From NCBI GenBank assembly GCA_025677815.1, contig JAIXMP010000024.1, positions 62,001 to 126,000 of the forward strand: a stretch of DNA of 64,000 nucleotides. The letters run 5' to 3'. This document shows positions 12,054 to 22,692 of the stretch, piece by piece (positions within the stretch are counted from its first letter, which is position 1; every line of letters starts with the position of its first letter). Under the pieces are notes generated by a model. It had not been told where the DNA came from and searched no databases. It saw only the letters and a list, made by a program, of their open reading frames with translations. A program made the translations under genes and the position numbers. Source of the DNA: Phascolomyces articulosus. Its lineage: Eukaryota > Mucoromycota > Mucoromycetes > Mucorales > Lichtheimiaceae.

Positions 12054-13236
12054 TATACACATACACAGACCCAGTAAATCAATTACCTAAATGTATTTGT
12101 TTGATGTTGCCATGTTCTGTTTAATTCGAGGCGCATCTTGACGGCTCGATAGATCTCTAATATAGGTACATAGATAACCTCATTTAGAAAAACATACATA
12201 TGTATAATATGATTTCATTTTTTTTTACCTTCTGTACCGCCTTGATAATCCACTCCTAATTGAACCACATCTCCATCCTTTAGTTGAAAAGGTCTTGATT
12301 CTTGATTTGGTGCGCTTAATCGGACATGATTAAGAAAAGTACCAGAGGATGAACGTGTATCACGAATGAAAAACTATTAGATAAAAAAAAATAGAATGGT
12401 ATAAATAAGAAACAGTTTCAGTCAGTTCAGGGATTGACCCGTCTCTAGATGTGGGGCCATTGTATCTCACTAACTATCTTTGATATTATTCTTTCCCTTT
12501 GTCTCTTTCAATCTTAAATAACCCCATTATCAAAAAATCGTTCATTATGGATAATAATGAACAATAGGATTGATAAATAGATTGAATTAATAAAACTCTT
12601 TTTCTCCTCATAACCATAAAAAGAAATAAAGCTTCTTTTTTTTCCCTGTTGTTTCTTTTATATATGTTCTATTCAATTTGAATAGCCCCCACCCTCTCTC
12701 CTTCTACTTCATAAGCTTAATTTTCTCCTTCTTCCCGCGCTATTTCCTTTTTGTTGGTTGCTGGCACATATAAAAATTTACAAAAAGAAAGAAGGAAAGA
12801 AATAATGATAAAGAATGATAAAGAGATAAATAAAAAAAATAAAATGAATGAATGAATGGTATAATACCTTGCCACCTTCAGTCCATATTTCGGCGTGACC
12901 TCGACTGACTACTTTACTTCTAAAAGTAATACGATTCGGTGATAAGAATCGTTCTGTAAACCGACCAATTTTAAGAATAGTATCTTGTCGTACATCACGT
13001 TCAATGACACTAAATACAAGGGATCGAGGTGAATCCAAATGAGGCACAATACGAATATGAGGTGGAGGGGGAGGTGTCCCATCTTCGTTTGTTTCTGAAA
13101 TGGTGGTATCGTTATTATTATTTCTGGCACTGCCACTATTACTCATGGATGAGACAAATTCACTCGCTGTGGATGTTGTTGTCGATGACCTTATTTGACG
13201 TGAAGCTGTTGGGGACGATAGTGCTGCTGTAAGCAT
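11191..13236 (-). CDS. Dma/CHFR-type FHA-RING E3 ubiquitin ligase
   Basis: Six exons (12868-13236, 12229-12373, 12087-12156, 11546-11897, 11325-11457, 11191-11243) give 373 aa with all phases agreeing. Residues ~60-190 form an FHA domain: IGRF, SRGHAEIW, then RDTRSSSGTFLNH across the first splice junction and LKDGDVVQLG. A RING finger occupies about 254-297, with CCIC, CSHTFHFKC and CPLC. This order matches yeast Dma1/Dma2 (Chf1/Chf2) and S. pombe Dma1, cytosolic E3 ligases acting in the spindle-position checkpoint and septin/mitotic-exit control. The N-terminal 60 residues and the C-terminal tail after the RING are Ser/Thr/Ala-rich and look disordered. Intron 1 is 494 nt, long for this window; intron 3 carries an (AC)18 microsatellite. 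Confidence 0.93.
12015..12050. repeat. (AC)18 microsatellite in an intron
   Basis: An uninterrupted AC dinucleotide repeat lies inside the third intron of the FHA-RING ligase gene. On the coding strand it is a GT repeat about 37 nt downstream of the 5' splice site, so it provides many decoy GT donors. Confidence 0.9.
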
Positions 13237-15303
13237 ATTTGTATGTATATGTGTATGTGTGTGTGTACGTTTGTAACTTTAAATATATAAATAGGAATGG
13301 GAAGTGGGTTGAAAACGAATAAATGATTGAATAAAAAAAATAATAGTAATATAGAACGAGTTCAAAATAATATATATAAAGATGGATTGAATGGAGTAAT
13401 TTAATTAGTGAGAAGAGGTGAAAAAAAAGAGAAAAGAAGAAGAGAAGAAGAAAAAGGAATATTTTTTTTACAATAATAAATAAAAGTGGATAACCGACGC
13501 AACAAAAGGGGAGAATGATTGTTATGGGGGAGAAAGAGGAGTCAGTGAGTGAGAGAGGAGTGTGATGTGTGTGGGTGTGTATGTGTGTGGGTGTGTGTAA
13601 AATGTCTATCATCTAAATATATATTATATACTCACACTCACACTTGTTTATTCAATTCATCAATCAATTTTACTCATACTTCTTCTTCTTCTTCCTTTTG
13701 TGTCTATATAAACGGTGTCTTGTTCAATTTAAAGTGAATATGACATCATATGGATAATATAAACTTTTATTTTAATTGATGGATTTGATTCAATTCATGC
13801 ATCTCTTTTATTATCCTCACTGGCCCTATTCGTATTGTAATTGGTACGCCCTGAAATATAATATATATCCGTCTCTATGCTCAGCAGATCAACCATACAC
13901 AACACAGCAGCAGGAGAAGGAATTCGGAAGTAAAAAAAATTGTTGAGGAAACAACCATTGCTGCAGGACAAATAAAACTGAAACCAATTTCATTGACAAC
14001 AATCCCACCATCTCTATAATACTTACTTAAATATGGCGCACAGATGATAATAATCACTTTTTCTATTTATATACCATCCTCATTATTGAATTATTTCGCT
14101 CAGCCATTCGTTTGGAACGTAACTTGACATTCATCTTAAAAGCCTTTCAAACAAACCTTTGTACAACATAAATGATGGGAATACTACTGCGTTGATTTGA
14201 TGTTATACGTCAATATATAACAACTTACCTTCTATTTTAGTTAGTTGGTAACAAAAAGTTGGGTGGGAAATAATGGTCCACCATTAATTTCCTCATGTTA
14301 AGTTTCCGCTCTTGCTTTCCTTCTCTTCTGATTTCAAGTCGGATCAATGAACACCTGTTTTTTTGATGGGCGCCTTTACTTGTTGATTGTATTCACTTCT
14401 CCGCTATATGCGTAAAAATGTTTTGGCGGGGCTACAGTGGTTAGGGTTTTCTCGTCCAGTGATATTTCGATATAGTGCAGCCAATGGGAACCGTTTAGAT
14501 TATAATTTTCATATTTTTATTAATGGAAGGCTAAATTGACCTGCGCCTATAGGCATATGGTCGCTTCCTTGCAGTACTTTGAGATGAAAAGTATATATGG
14601 ATGAAGATTTGTGGCATCAGCTGAAAAAACCCCCTTTATAAGGTAAAGCTAACCTAGATGGGTATTGCTGATTATTATCCCGCTTGGGACTATATATCAA
14701 TATTGAAGTGTAGCAGTGCTTATTATCATTTATACCATTATATGTTTTTTACTATACTTTAACTTTCTTTTCCTTTTTTAATAATAATAAAAATGGTTTT
14801 ATTAATGCTATTGAAGATGGTCATCATTTGTTAGATATGTTAGTAATGGTTTTTGAAAATAATTATAAATAATAATAAACATTTCTTTATTCGATCATGT
14901 ATATAAAGGTAGTGCAAGTGAAAATTAAGAAGTGGTATAAACTAAAATTTATTTTTATATATAACCTTTGATATATGCATTTGATTTTTACGGTGGCATT
15001 ATTCTCCCTACAAGTACAATACGATCCATTATACATAAAAATATATAAAAACACGGATAAAGATATATTTGATGGTAAAAGTGTGATCATCAACTAATAA
15101 ATATATATAGTATACCATATTATAGGTCCAGAGAATCGATGATTCCTACGAAAAGTTGACTTTTATGGAAAATTTAACGGACCTTATCCTTAAAAAAAGT
15201 GATATTTTACACCAACACAACTGCCATCTACAAGGGAAAAATGGAAGTATGCATATGTATCCCAAAAGTACCACAATATACTGGAAGGGCTTATAATAAA
15301 TGA
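13237..15303. other. Intergenic region, no gene seen
   Basis: The first few hundred bases (13,240-13,640) are GT- and GA-rich and look like the 5' UTR and promoter of the minus-strand ligase gene. Beyond that there is AT-rich DNA with no supported coding region. A CCAAT box and a TTTTGGCGGGG sequence occur near 14,420-14,490 but sit next to no gene I can identify. Confidence 0.45.
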
Positions 15304-16888
15304 CTAATTATGTATTATTTTATATAAATAGACATATACTTCAGTATTACGATGCTTGATAGAGGATGTTGTTGCGAGTTTATAAACTTTAATTTTCTTC
15401 TTCAAACCATGTATTTTAATGTTTTTATTATCCACATAAGTAATCGTATGTGTGAATTGAAGATGGTGTTGTTTACAAATTGCATTTATTGTTTTCATGT
15501 CTAAGATAGCAGAGATCATAAATTGCTTCTTATCGGCGACCTCGTTTAATGAAGTGATTTTTTGACCGTTCCAACCGGTGTAAATGATGGTACCAGAGCT
15601 TGAAGACAAACTTTCATAAATTTATCTGCTGTAAAGGTGTATCGCGATTCTTTGATGAGGGGGTGTATATGGATAAGTATGTTGCTGATATTGATACAAT
15701 CCCAAAGCTCGCAGGACTTCGTTTACCACACAGCAAAAAATGATTTTGAAAACCATTACATCCGGATTTAGAACAATAGGATAATAGTATGGATCAATTG
15801 ATTTAATAACTCGTACAAAGCTTTGCAAAGCTCATCGTCAAATTCATAATGAGATGATGCAGTGATCATTTCTCTTGTAATTTCTTCAGTCTTCTTATAG
15901 AGTCGTTATTCAATACAGCTTTAATAAAACCTTCATATCTAAGACGTAAACACCGTCCCGGTTCCTTTGATGTGGAGTCCAAACATTCTCATCTTCCTTC
16001 TCGTCTTATTCTTCTTCCAATCGCTGCACTTCCCATCCCTCGGTCAACATATCAGACATATCTTGAATATGTTTTTGGACACGTTCTTGGGCTATGTTAA
16101 ATCCAAAAAAAAATACAGAAAAGCTAATTAGTTGTTTATTTAATCATGGTTGTAAAATTCATTGCTGGTTTGCTGTCTTGTTGCTGTTATATTTTATAAT
16201 TCTATCCAACGTGACTTGGACTCTTCCTTGATTGATTTGAAGGATGGCCGAAACAAGCTAACCTTGTTCATGAAGGATGACCGATCTCCATTTTTTCCAA
16301 TTGTTACTTGTGTTAGGTTTTGTTTTTGTTATGGGTGATTTTTGTTGTGTTTTATTGTTATGTCGATCTTGTACAATTTTCAAATAGCGTTGTTCTTTAT
16401 TATGTGATAAAGGAACATCGAATCAGGTATTGAATAACATATCCAAGCGGCTTCTTCACTAATACATGTTTGGAATTTGTTTCCAGTTGAACTGCATTCC
16501 GTATATGTGTGTTAATGTACTGTGAGTAAAGTTGTATAGAAAGTCTAACTGTACCCTCTGTTACTGGATCTTTCTATAAAGATTATTTGTGTCAATTCAT
16601 TATAAAAATACCTTCCACATTTTCAATTCACTAATGTTATACAATAGCTGAATATACCTTATTTTCTGACAGAGCGTCCACAAAGACTATTGTAAAATGT
16701 TTTTAATCATGTCATGGCTTGAACCATTGATTGGTTTTTGGATATCCAATTTTTTCGTTGGTTCCAACGAATTATAAGTCGCTCCAGAAATTGTAAACCT
16801 CATGTTATGCTGATTGGTTAGCAAGATCAGTGATCCAGTAATGATTGATATGTTGCTGATTGATACTAGGATTATGGATTTCCGGCAT
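15304..16888 (-). pseudogene. Decayed multi-exon gene of unknown family
   Basis: On the minus strand several protein-like fragments follow one another, broken by stops and frame changes. They are MPEIHNPSINQQHINHYW (from 16,888), an IVFVDALSENK segment ending at a plausible donor, DPVTEGTVRLSIQLYSQY (about 16,560), a Trp-rich NNWKKWRSVILHEQG segment, a VQKHIQDMSDMLTEGWEV block near 16,080 that starts after a splice-like AG, ITREMITASSHYEFDDELCK, a 68-codon frame at 15622-15828, and a 101-codon frame at 15304-15609. Together they outline one former protein of at least 350 residues. I do not recognise the family. In-frame stops (for example in the LEEE-stop segment near 16,020) and frameshifts argue against a functional gene. 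Confidence 0.5.
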
Positions 16889-17350
16889 TATTATCTGGGC
16901 TGATCCCCTAGATATGTTAGTTGTACCAAAATAAACATTGACAAGTAGTATTGCATAAAAATGATGGAGATTTATGCAAAAGAAAAAAAAATAATGATGT
17001 CAGTGTTCCAATTATTATTGGTTACTTTTCTTAACGTATAATACCGTTACGAATGGAATCGGAATATCGGATTGTGTTATATAAAATAATGATTTATTTT
17101 CTTTTCAACGCATATGAATGATATTCTCTTATGATATCATAGTTACTCAACGGACGATTAATTATGAATGTAAGAAACCAATAGCATTTGACAATGAAAA
17201 TAAAAATGTTGTGAGTATAGAGCAATTGACACTACTTATACCTATTCTTTCCGAACAATGCCTTTTTTGTACGAGAAGAGTCATCTTGTAATGGAAGATA
17301 GGTTGAGGGATCCAAAAACAACCAATCAAATCATGTATGAAATTATTTTT

Positions 17351-17368
17351 TTTTCGCGTACGCGAAAA
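17351..17368. promoter_or_regulatory. Palindromic SBF/MBF/E2F-type site upstream of FEN1
   Basis: TTTTCGCGTACGCGAAAA is an 18-bp perfect palindrome 77 bp before the FEN1 start codon. Each half contains CGCGAAAA, the Swi4-box-like/E2F-like core used by G1/S transcription factors. FEN1 genes are commonly induced at G1/S, so the assignment fits; binding is inferred. Confidence 0.6.
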
Positions 17369-17445
17369 CTTCTGGAAAAAAGCGCGTTCTTCTGCTTTTT
17401 TTTCTTTGTTCCTTTTATAAATAGATAAATATATATATATATATA

Positions 17446-18978
17446 ATGGGTATTCACGGTCTCACCAAACTCATTTCAGAACATGCCCCTAGTGCTATTA
17501 AAAGCAATGAAATTGGAAGTTATTTTGGTCGTAAAGTCGCTATTGATGCTTCCATGAGTATTTATCAGTTCATGATTGCTGTAAGACAACAAGACGGCCA
17601 AATGCTTACTAACGATGCAGGAGAAACAACAAGGTAATAATAATAGATCGATTGGAATGAGAAAATAAACATGATGGATTTATTTTTTTTATTATTTTAG
17701 TCATTTAATGGGCATGTTTTATCGAACAGTTCGCATGGTTGAAAATGGTATCAAGCCTGTCTATGTATTTGACGGAAAGCCTCCCACTTTAAAATCAGGC
17801 GAAGTATGTAGATCGTGATCCCTCCATGGTGGGCTTTATTTATTTTAGAAATCATTCTATTGAACATATATTTATATTAGCTCGCCAAACGAAAAGCACG
17901 TAAAGAAGAAGCTCAAGCCAATTTGGAAGAAGCAAACGAAGTTGGTAAGTCCTATTTTCTTCTCACCCTGTATCTCTCTCTTTTCTAATATACATATTAT
18001 ATTATTTTTACAGGTACCACGGAAGAAGTAGCCCGATATACCAAACGTACCGTCCGCGTAACAAAGGAACACAACGACGAATGTAAAAAGTTATTGAAAT
18101 TGATGGGTATTCCTTATGTTGAAGCACCTTGCGAAGCCGAAGCACAATGTGCCGAATTAGCCAAATCAGGTCTTGTGTATGCTGCTGCCTCTGAAGATAT
18201 GGATACATTAACGTTTGGTACACCCACACTTCTTCGTCATCTTACCTTTTCAGAAGCACGAAAAATGCCTATTGATGAAATTCATTTAGATAAGGCATTG
18301 GAAGGATTGGGCATGGATACCAGTCAATTTACAGATCTTTGTATCTTGTTGGGATGTGATTATGTGGATAGTATTAAGGGTGTGGGTCCTTCCCGTGCTT
18401 TTAATTTAATCAAGGAATATAAATCGATTGACGAGGCAATTGAGCATTTACCTGAAAAATTACGCGAAAATGTGCCTGAAGATTGGAAATTCTCAGAAGC
18501 CCGTGAACTGTTTGTGAAGCCGGATGTCAAACCTGGAAAAGAGATTGACCTTAAATGGGATGCACCTGATGTGGAAGGTGTGGTTGATTTCATGGTCAAG
18601 GAAAAAGGGTTTAGGTATTATATATATATAGATAGTATGAAGCATACCTATGGAACAACAGAATGTGCTTACCAATGTTGCTTTTTTTTTTATCTATATA
18701 GCGAAGATCGAATTCGTAAATCTTGTGAAAAATTAACAAAGAACGTCAAGGCAGCTACTCAAAGTCGAATGAGCGATTTCTTCAAGTCTGTACCAGCATC
18801 AACAAAAGCGAAACCTGATAACAAACGCAAAGCAGATGTAAGAATTATTACGATTATTAAAACTTGAAATGAAGTATATATTATTATTCAATAACTCATC
18901 AATTTTATTCTTATTCTATTATTTGTTATATAGACCAAAGGAAAAGCAAATGATAAAAAGAAGAAAACACGCAAATAG
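17446..18978 (+). CDS. FEN1: Flap endonuclease 1 (FEN1/Rad27)
   Basis: Six exons (17446-17633, 17701-17803, 17881-17944, 18014-18614, 18702-18837, 18934-18978) give 378 aa, the usual FEN1 size. It begins [10 protein letters not shown], as expected for this nuclease whose N-terminal Gly is part of the active site. The N region has the [10 protein letters not shown] and YVFDGKPP acidic motifs. The I region has [19 protein letters not shown] and [15 protein letters not shown] (helix-hairpin-helix). A PCNA-binding box QSRMSDFF sits at residues 339-346, followed by a Lys-rich nuclear tail. It removes 5' flaps during Okazaki-fragment maturation and long-patch base excision repair in the nucleus. 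The gene lies head-to-tail with the CENP-H-like gene, 282 bp away, and both have CGCG-type G1/S promoter motifs. Confidence 0.97.
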
Positions 18979-19170
18979 GATAGTTTCACCCATTTTTTTT
19001 CTCTGTAAATCAACCATAATATCATCATCATTTTATCATTCTATCTCTTGTTTTTGCATATCAATTTTTAACATTTTTTCAATAAATAATAATAATAAGA
19101 ACAGGCACCCCTAACAATAAAGTAAATATGACAACATTTTGGATTAGATATATATACTGAATTCATTTGT

Positions 19171-19183
19171 ACGCGTTTTCGCG
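19171..19183. promoter_or_regulatory. MCB/SCB-type G1/S site upstream of CENP-H
   Basis: ACGCGTTTTCGCG overlaps an MluI cell-cycle box (ACGCGT) with TTTTCGCG, the complement of the CGCGAAAA core. It lies 78 bp before the ATG at 19261, the same distance as the palindromic site in front of FEN1. Function is inferred. Confidence 0.5.
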
Positions 19184-19260
19184 TTGCATTTTTTTTTTAT
19201 TTAAGTTCCTCTGCGCGTACATCCAGCCATCTTTTTTTTCACACACATCCATTTATAAAT

Positions 19261-20333
19261 ATGCAAAGTAACCAGCTATTAACACCCAAAGAAAAGCAAG
19301 TCCTTGATTCCCAACGAGAAATCGATTGGTTAAAACGACAAATTCAACAATATGAACAAGCATTAGAACCTGCACCTGAAATGGAAACCATGTTATCAGC
19401 AGGACGCTTAGAAGATTTAGAAAACTTGGATCCTATTGAATCAAATAAAGATGTTATTGACGAACTTCGTGAAAAACTCGATGTCATGACCCAATTCAAC
19501 TTGAGTAAGGATGCTCTTACAGAAGCGATAGATGCAACTCATAATGTATTAAAATCGCTTTATCCTGGACAAGTGGATCATGATTCTTTTGAACGCAGGT
19601 AATATATAAACGGTATGCTTTTTTTTGAGCTTGAATCCAGATTATTTTTTAATAGTCTTTTTTTAATAGTCGTGCCGTCAAAATCATAATTGAAGAACGG
19701 GACAACCTGACAAGTTTGTTTTTAACTGGGTTGGAACAACTACGTAAAGTAAAAAATGAGTTGGCTCAAACACAAGCAAGAATTATTGGTAAGAACCTTT
19801 TTTCCAACATGACAATCCAGTTTTTCTTATAACAATGGCATGTATGTTAAACAAGGAAGGGTGATGGGATGTATCATTTGTTTTGAAATATAGAATCCCA
19901 TCAAGAGAATCGAGAATTGGTACAATCTATTCGAGATATAAAAGAGCAAATTGCACAAGATTTGGATGAGCAACGATCAAGAGATGAACGCGATATCATG
20001 GATTCACAAATATCAGATCAAACAGATAGGTAAAGAAACAAGATATTAAAGATAGAGAGAGAGAGAATTCTGTTTTTTTCTCCCTGATATCATATATTTA
20101 TATAATCTTGTATAATCCAGAATTAGTGATTATAAATATCGATTGGAAATTGCTCGAAATGTACTCATGGTAAGAAAAAACAAGAGAGATAAGGGAAAAA
20201 TGTATTCAATTGGATATGATTACTTTTTAAAAAATATCTATAGGGTATCATCCTGGAAAGTGGAATTGAATGGACGACAGATGATCATTATCTTCAAGTA
20301 ATGCAAGAAATTGGTGATGAAACTGAAGATTAA
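19261..20333 (+). CDS. Kinetochore protein CENP-H-like (Fta3/Mcm16 family)
   Basis: Five exons (19261-19598, 19670-19788, 19894-20029, 20121-20169, 20244-20333) give 243 aa; human CENP-H is of very similar size. It is almost wholly helical/coiled-coil (SQREIDWLKRQIQQYEQ near the start; QENRELVQSIRDIKEQIAQ in exon 3). The C terminus has RLEIARNVLMGIILESGIEW, then DDHYLQVM, which matches the CENP-H C-terminal pattern (R..I..NV.QGLILGSG.W..D..L). CENP-H is a member of the inner-kinetochore CCAN (CENP-H/I/K/M). The assignment rests on that C-terminal block, total length and coiled-coil character; a different coiled-coil kinetochore subunit is the main alternative. The gene is convergent with the PIG-V gene, 289 bp between stops. 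Confidence 0.65.
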
Positions 20334-20622
20334 AAAAATAGACCTTCTTTTTTCTTCTTCTTCATAGATCCCCTGTACATATTATTTATACTATTACTTT
20401 ATATATACATCGCATGATTTGTTTTATTATTTTTTTTTCTATTCTGCTTGATCCTAGTAAAAGAAACATATTCAATTAGACAGAATTTCTAATATTTAAA
20501 TTGGGTAATAATAACAATGAGGGATGAAGGTGGATGATGAAAATAATGAATATAAAAAACAACTTCTATAGGGAAAAAAAAGGATGCCAACGATAGAGAT
20601 TATACGCAGTAATATTATTATT

Positions 20623-22327
20623 TTATGCTGGTGGTAAGAAGGCAGCAAATAAAACGATACCCACAAGACCATAAAGTACATAATAAGATAATACAATTTT
20701 GGCAATCCACTGTTGGATTGCTTTACTATGATTTCCAAATCCTTCCATCCATAGTTGAGCTGTAAACCAATAAAGGGGTGGTAAAGATGTGAAAAATCGA
20801 ATAATGACTTGAACATGCATACATGTGGTGGCGTAGAAAAGCAATACACCCCATAGGTACATGAATGGAGCTGCTCGTCGACTTGTATAACCCATTGTTG
20901 GTTCTCCTCCTTGATCTAATAGTAAGTTGGGGGAAAAGTATAAATTTTAGTAACCAACGCTACTATTCTTTATTTTTTTCTCGATGAATATATAAAAGCT
21001 GAACATACCTTTGGAGGATAGAAATCCTAATGACCAAAACCATAATCCATCATATTGAATATATCTCCATAACCCAACAACTGTTATTGAAATAATTGGA
21101 AGAGCAAGGAAAAAATTGGGAATTTGTTTTACTTCATAATAAGTAAGGAAACCATTATTCCTATTTCATTAATAAAATTACATGATGAGCTTTCTCTCTT
21201 TTTCTTTTATACTCTTAGGTGATAAGAAATTATAACCTGTTTCACTTTTTTTTTTTTTTTTTTTTACCAATATTCTTTTTGAACAAAACTATAAAGCATG
21301 GGAATGGTTTGCTCACACCAAGGTCTACCAGGACAATATTCCAAGTAACCATAGTATTGCACAGCAGCATAACCAGAAAATGTGATAGCCATATATACCA
21401 TTGCTCGGATCAGTCCTGTCACCATGGAACACTAGTGGGAAAAAAACAGTAAAATAAGTTCACTTTTTCTTCCTCTATTTCATGGATCTTCTATTTATCG
21501 TACCTTTCCAAAACGTCGTAATATTAAATCATACATGAAAAAGCCTGAATATACAATAGCATTGGATCGAACCGAGGAAGTGACACCCCATACAAGAGCA
21601 GCAGCTAAATAATGTTTTTTGGAATACCAAAGCATACCTGTAAAACTGAGCCAAGCAAAAGGGGATTCCGTATAGACAGATGACATAAACATACATGGTG
21701 GTGAAAGACAAAATGCAATGGCTGATATGGCGGCTAACTGTGGATGGCCCGGAAAAATCGAACGCGTTAATCTAAAATTATTTTTATGCAAAAATTAAAG
21801 GATGAAAAACTTGGTGGATCAGCCAAACAAAAATACTGATGGGCTGACCCTCCTTTTTTTTCCTCTCTCAATACTATACTTGAATAAAGTGCCTGCTGCA
21901 AGGATGAAGGATATATTGGTTATAAGTACAGCCGCAAGCACAATGGTATGTTGTGCACCAAGAGAATTCTGGAGAGGTGAGAATACTAGAAGAAAAAGAA
22001 ATCAAGCCCATTAGTATTACAAAGCAAGTAAAACTAGATATTATAGATCGTACCTGTTTGTGCAAGATATCGCGCAGCTAACGGTACGGTGGGAAAGAAA
22101 GCGTGTTCTTGTTCATATACATAGCCATGACGCGCAATGTGCATAAAATAAAGAGCATCCCATCGTACAAATACACTGAGACAACGATGAATCAGAGATG
22201 AAGAGGCAAGTTGAATATCAGCAGAGGAATCATATGTTCCTGTCGTTAAAAAGGATAGTATGGCAATTGTAATGGTTGTTAAACGTGACGCAATGGCAAA
22301 TGCATAAACATGTTTTAAAGTTTTCAT
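20623..22327 (-). CDS. GPI18: GPI mannosyltransferase 2 (PIG-V/Gpi18)
   Basis: Six exons (22054-22327, 21880-21985, 21504-21771, 21268-21431, 21009-21160, 20623-20915) give 418 aa with consistent phases. Family landmarks are the luminal RWDALYFMHIARHGYVYEQE followed by HAFFPTVPL near residues 53-82, the SPPCMFMSSVYTESPFAWLSF segment, and a late VQKEYWNNGFLTYYE motif formed across a splice junction. The protein is strongly hydrophobic throughout (about eight to ten membrane segments) and ends in a hydrophobic helix. It is an ER membrane enzyme that adds the second mannose to GPI-anchor precursors using dolichol-phosphate mannose. It lies upstream of, and on the same strand as, the class C GPCR gene. 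Confidence 0.93.
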
Positions 22328-22692
22328 ATCTCTCCAGCTTTTTTTTGTTATATACTAAAAGAGAGAGAAAGAGATATTTGGTGCCTAAATCGACACGGTT
22401 TTAGAAGACCTCGTGTTACCCGACCAATAGATTTCATGTCAAATAAATTGAGATTGGTTCCTGGAAATTATAAAAAGCTGTGGCTATATACAATTGCATT
22501 TTTATTTCTTGTGAAGAATTTATAAAGAAAAAAGGAAAGCACAATTAAAGCTAATAATAAGTACAATAATATAGTATATAAGAAGAATAAAAAGTATATA
22601 GAGGAATTAATGGTGTATATAGGTAGAGATGCAATAATTAGTGTATAAAAAAAAGAGAGAACTGTACAAAAAAATATAAAAGTTATTTTATA
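22328..22692. other. Short intergenic region between two minus-strand genes
   Basis: It contains the promoter and 5' UTR of the PIG-V gene (right next to 22,328) and the 3' UTR of the GPCR gene. It is AT-rich and no separate gene is seen. Confidence 0.5.

Noticed and set aside
13160..13612. 150-codon minus-strand frame
   Set aside because: It is built from GT/GA simple repeats (Thr-His, Leu-Phe runs) in the 5' leader of the FHA-RING gene and overlaps its first exon.
14415..14500. tRNA-like string (GGGGCTACAGTGGTTAGGG)
   Set aside because: The A-box resemblance is partial; no matching acceptor stem or T-loop B box follows.
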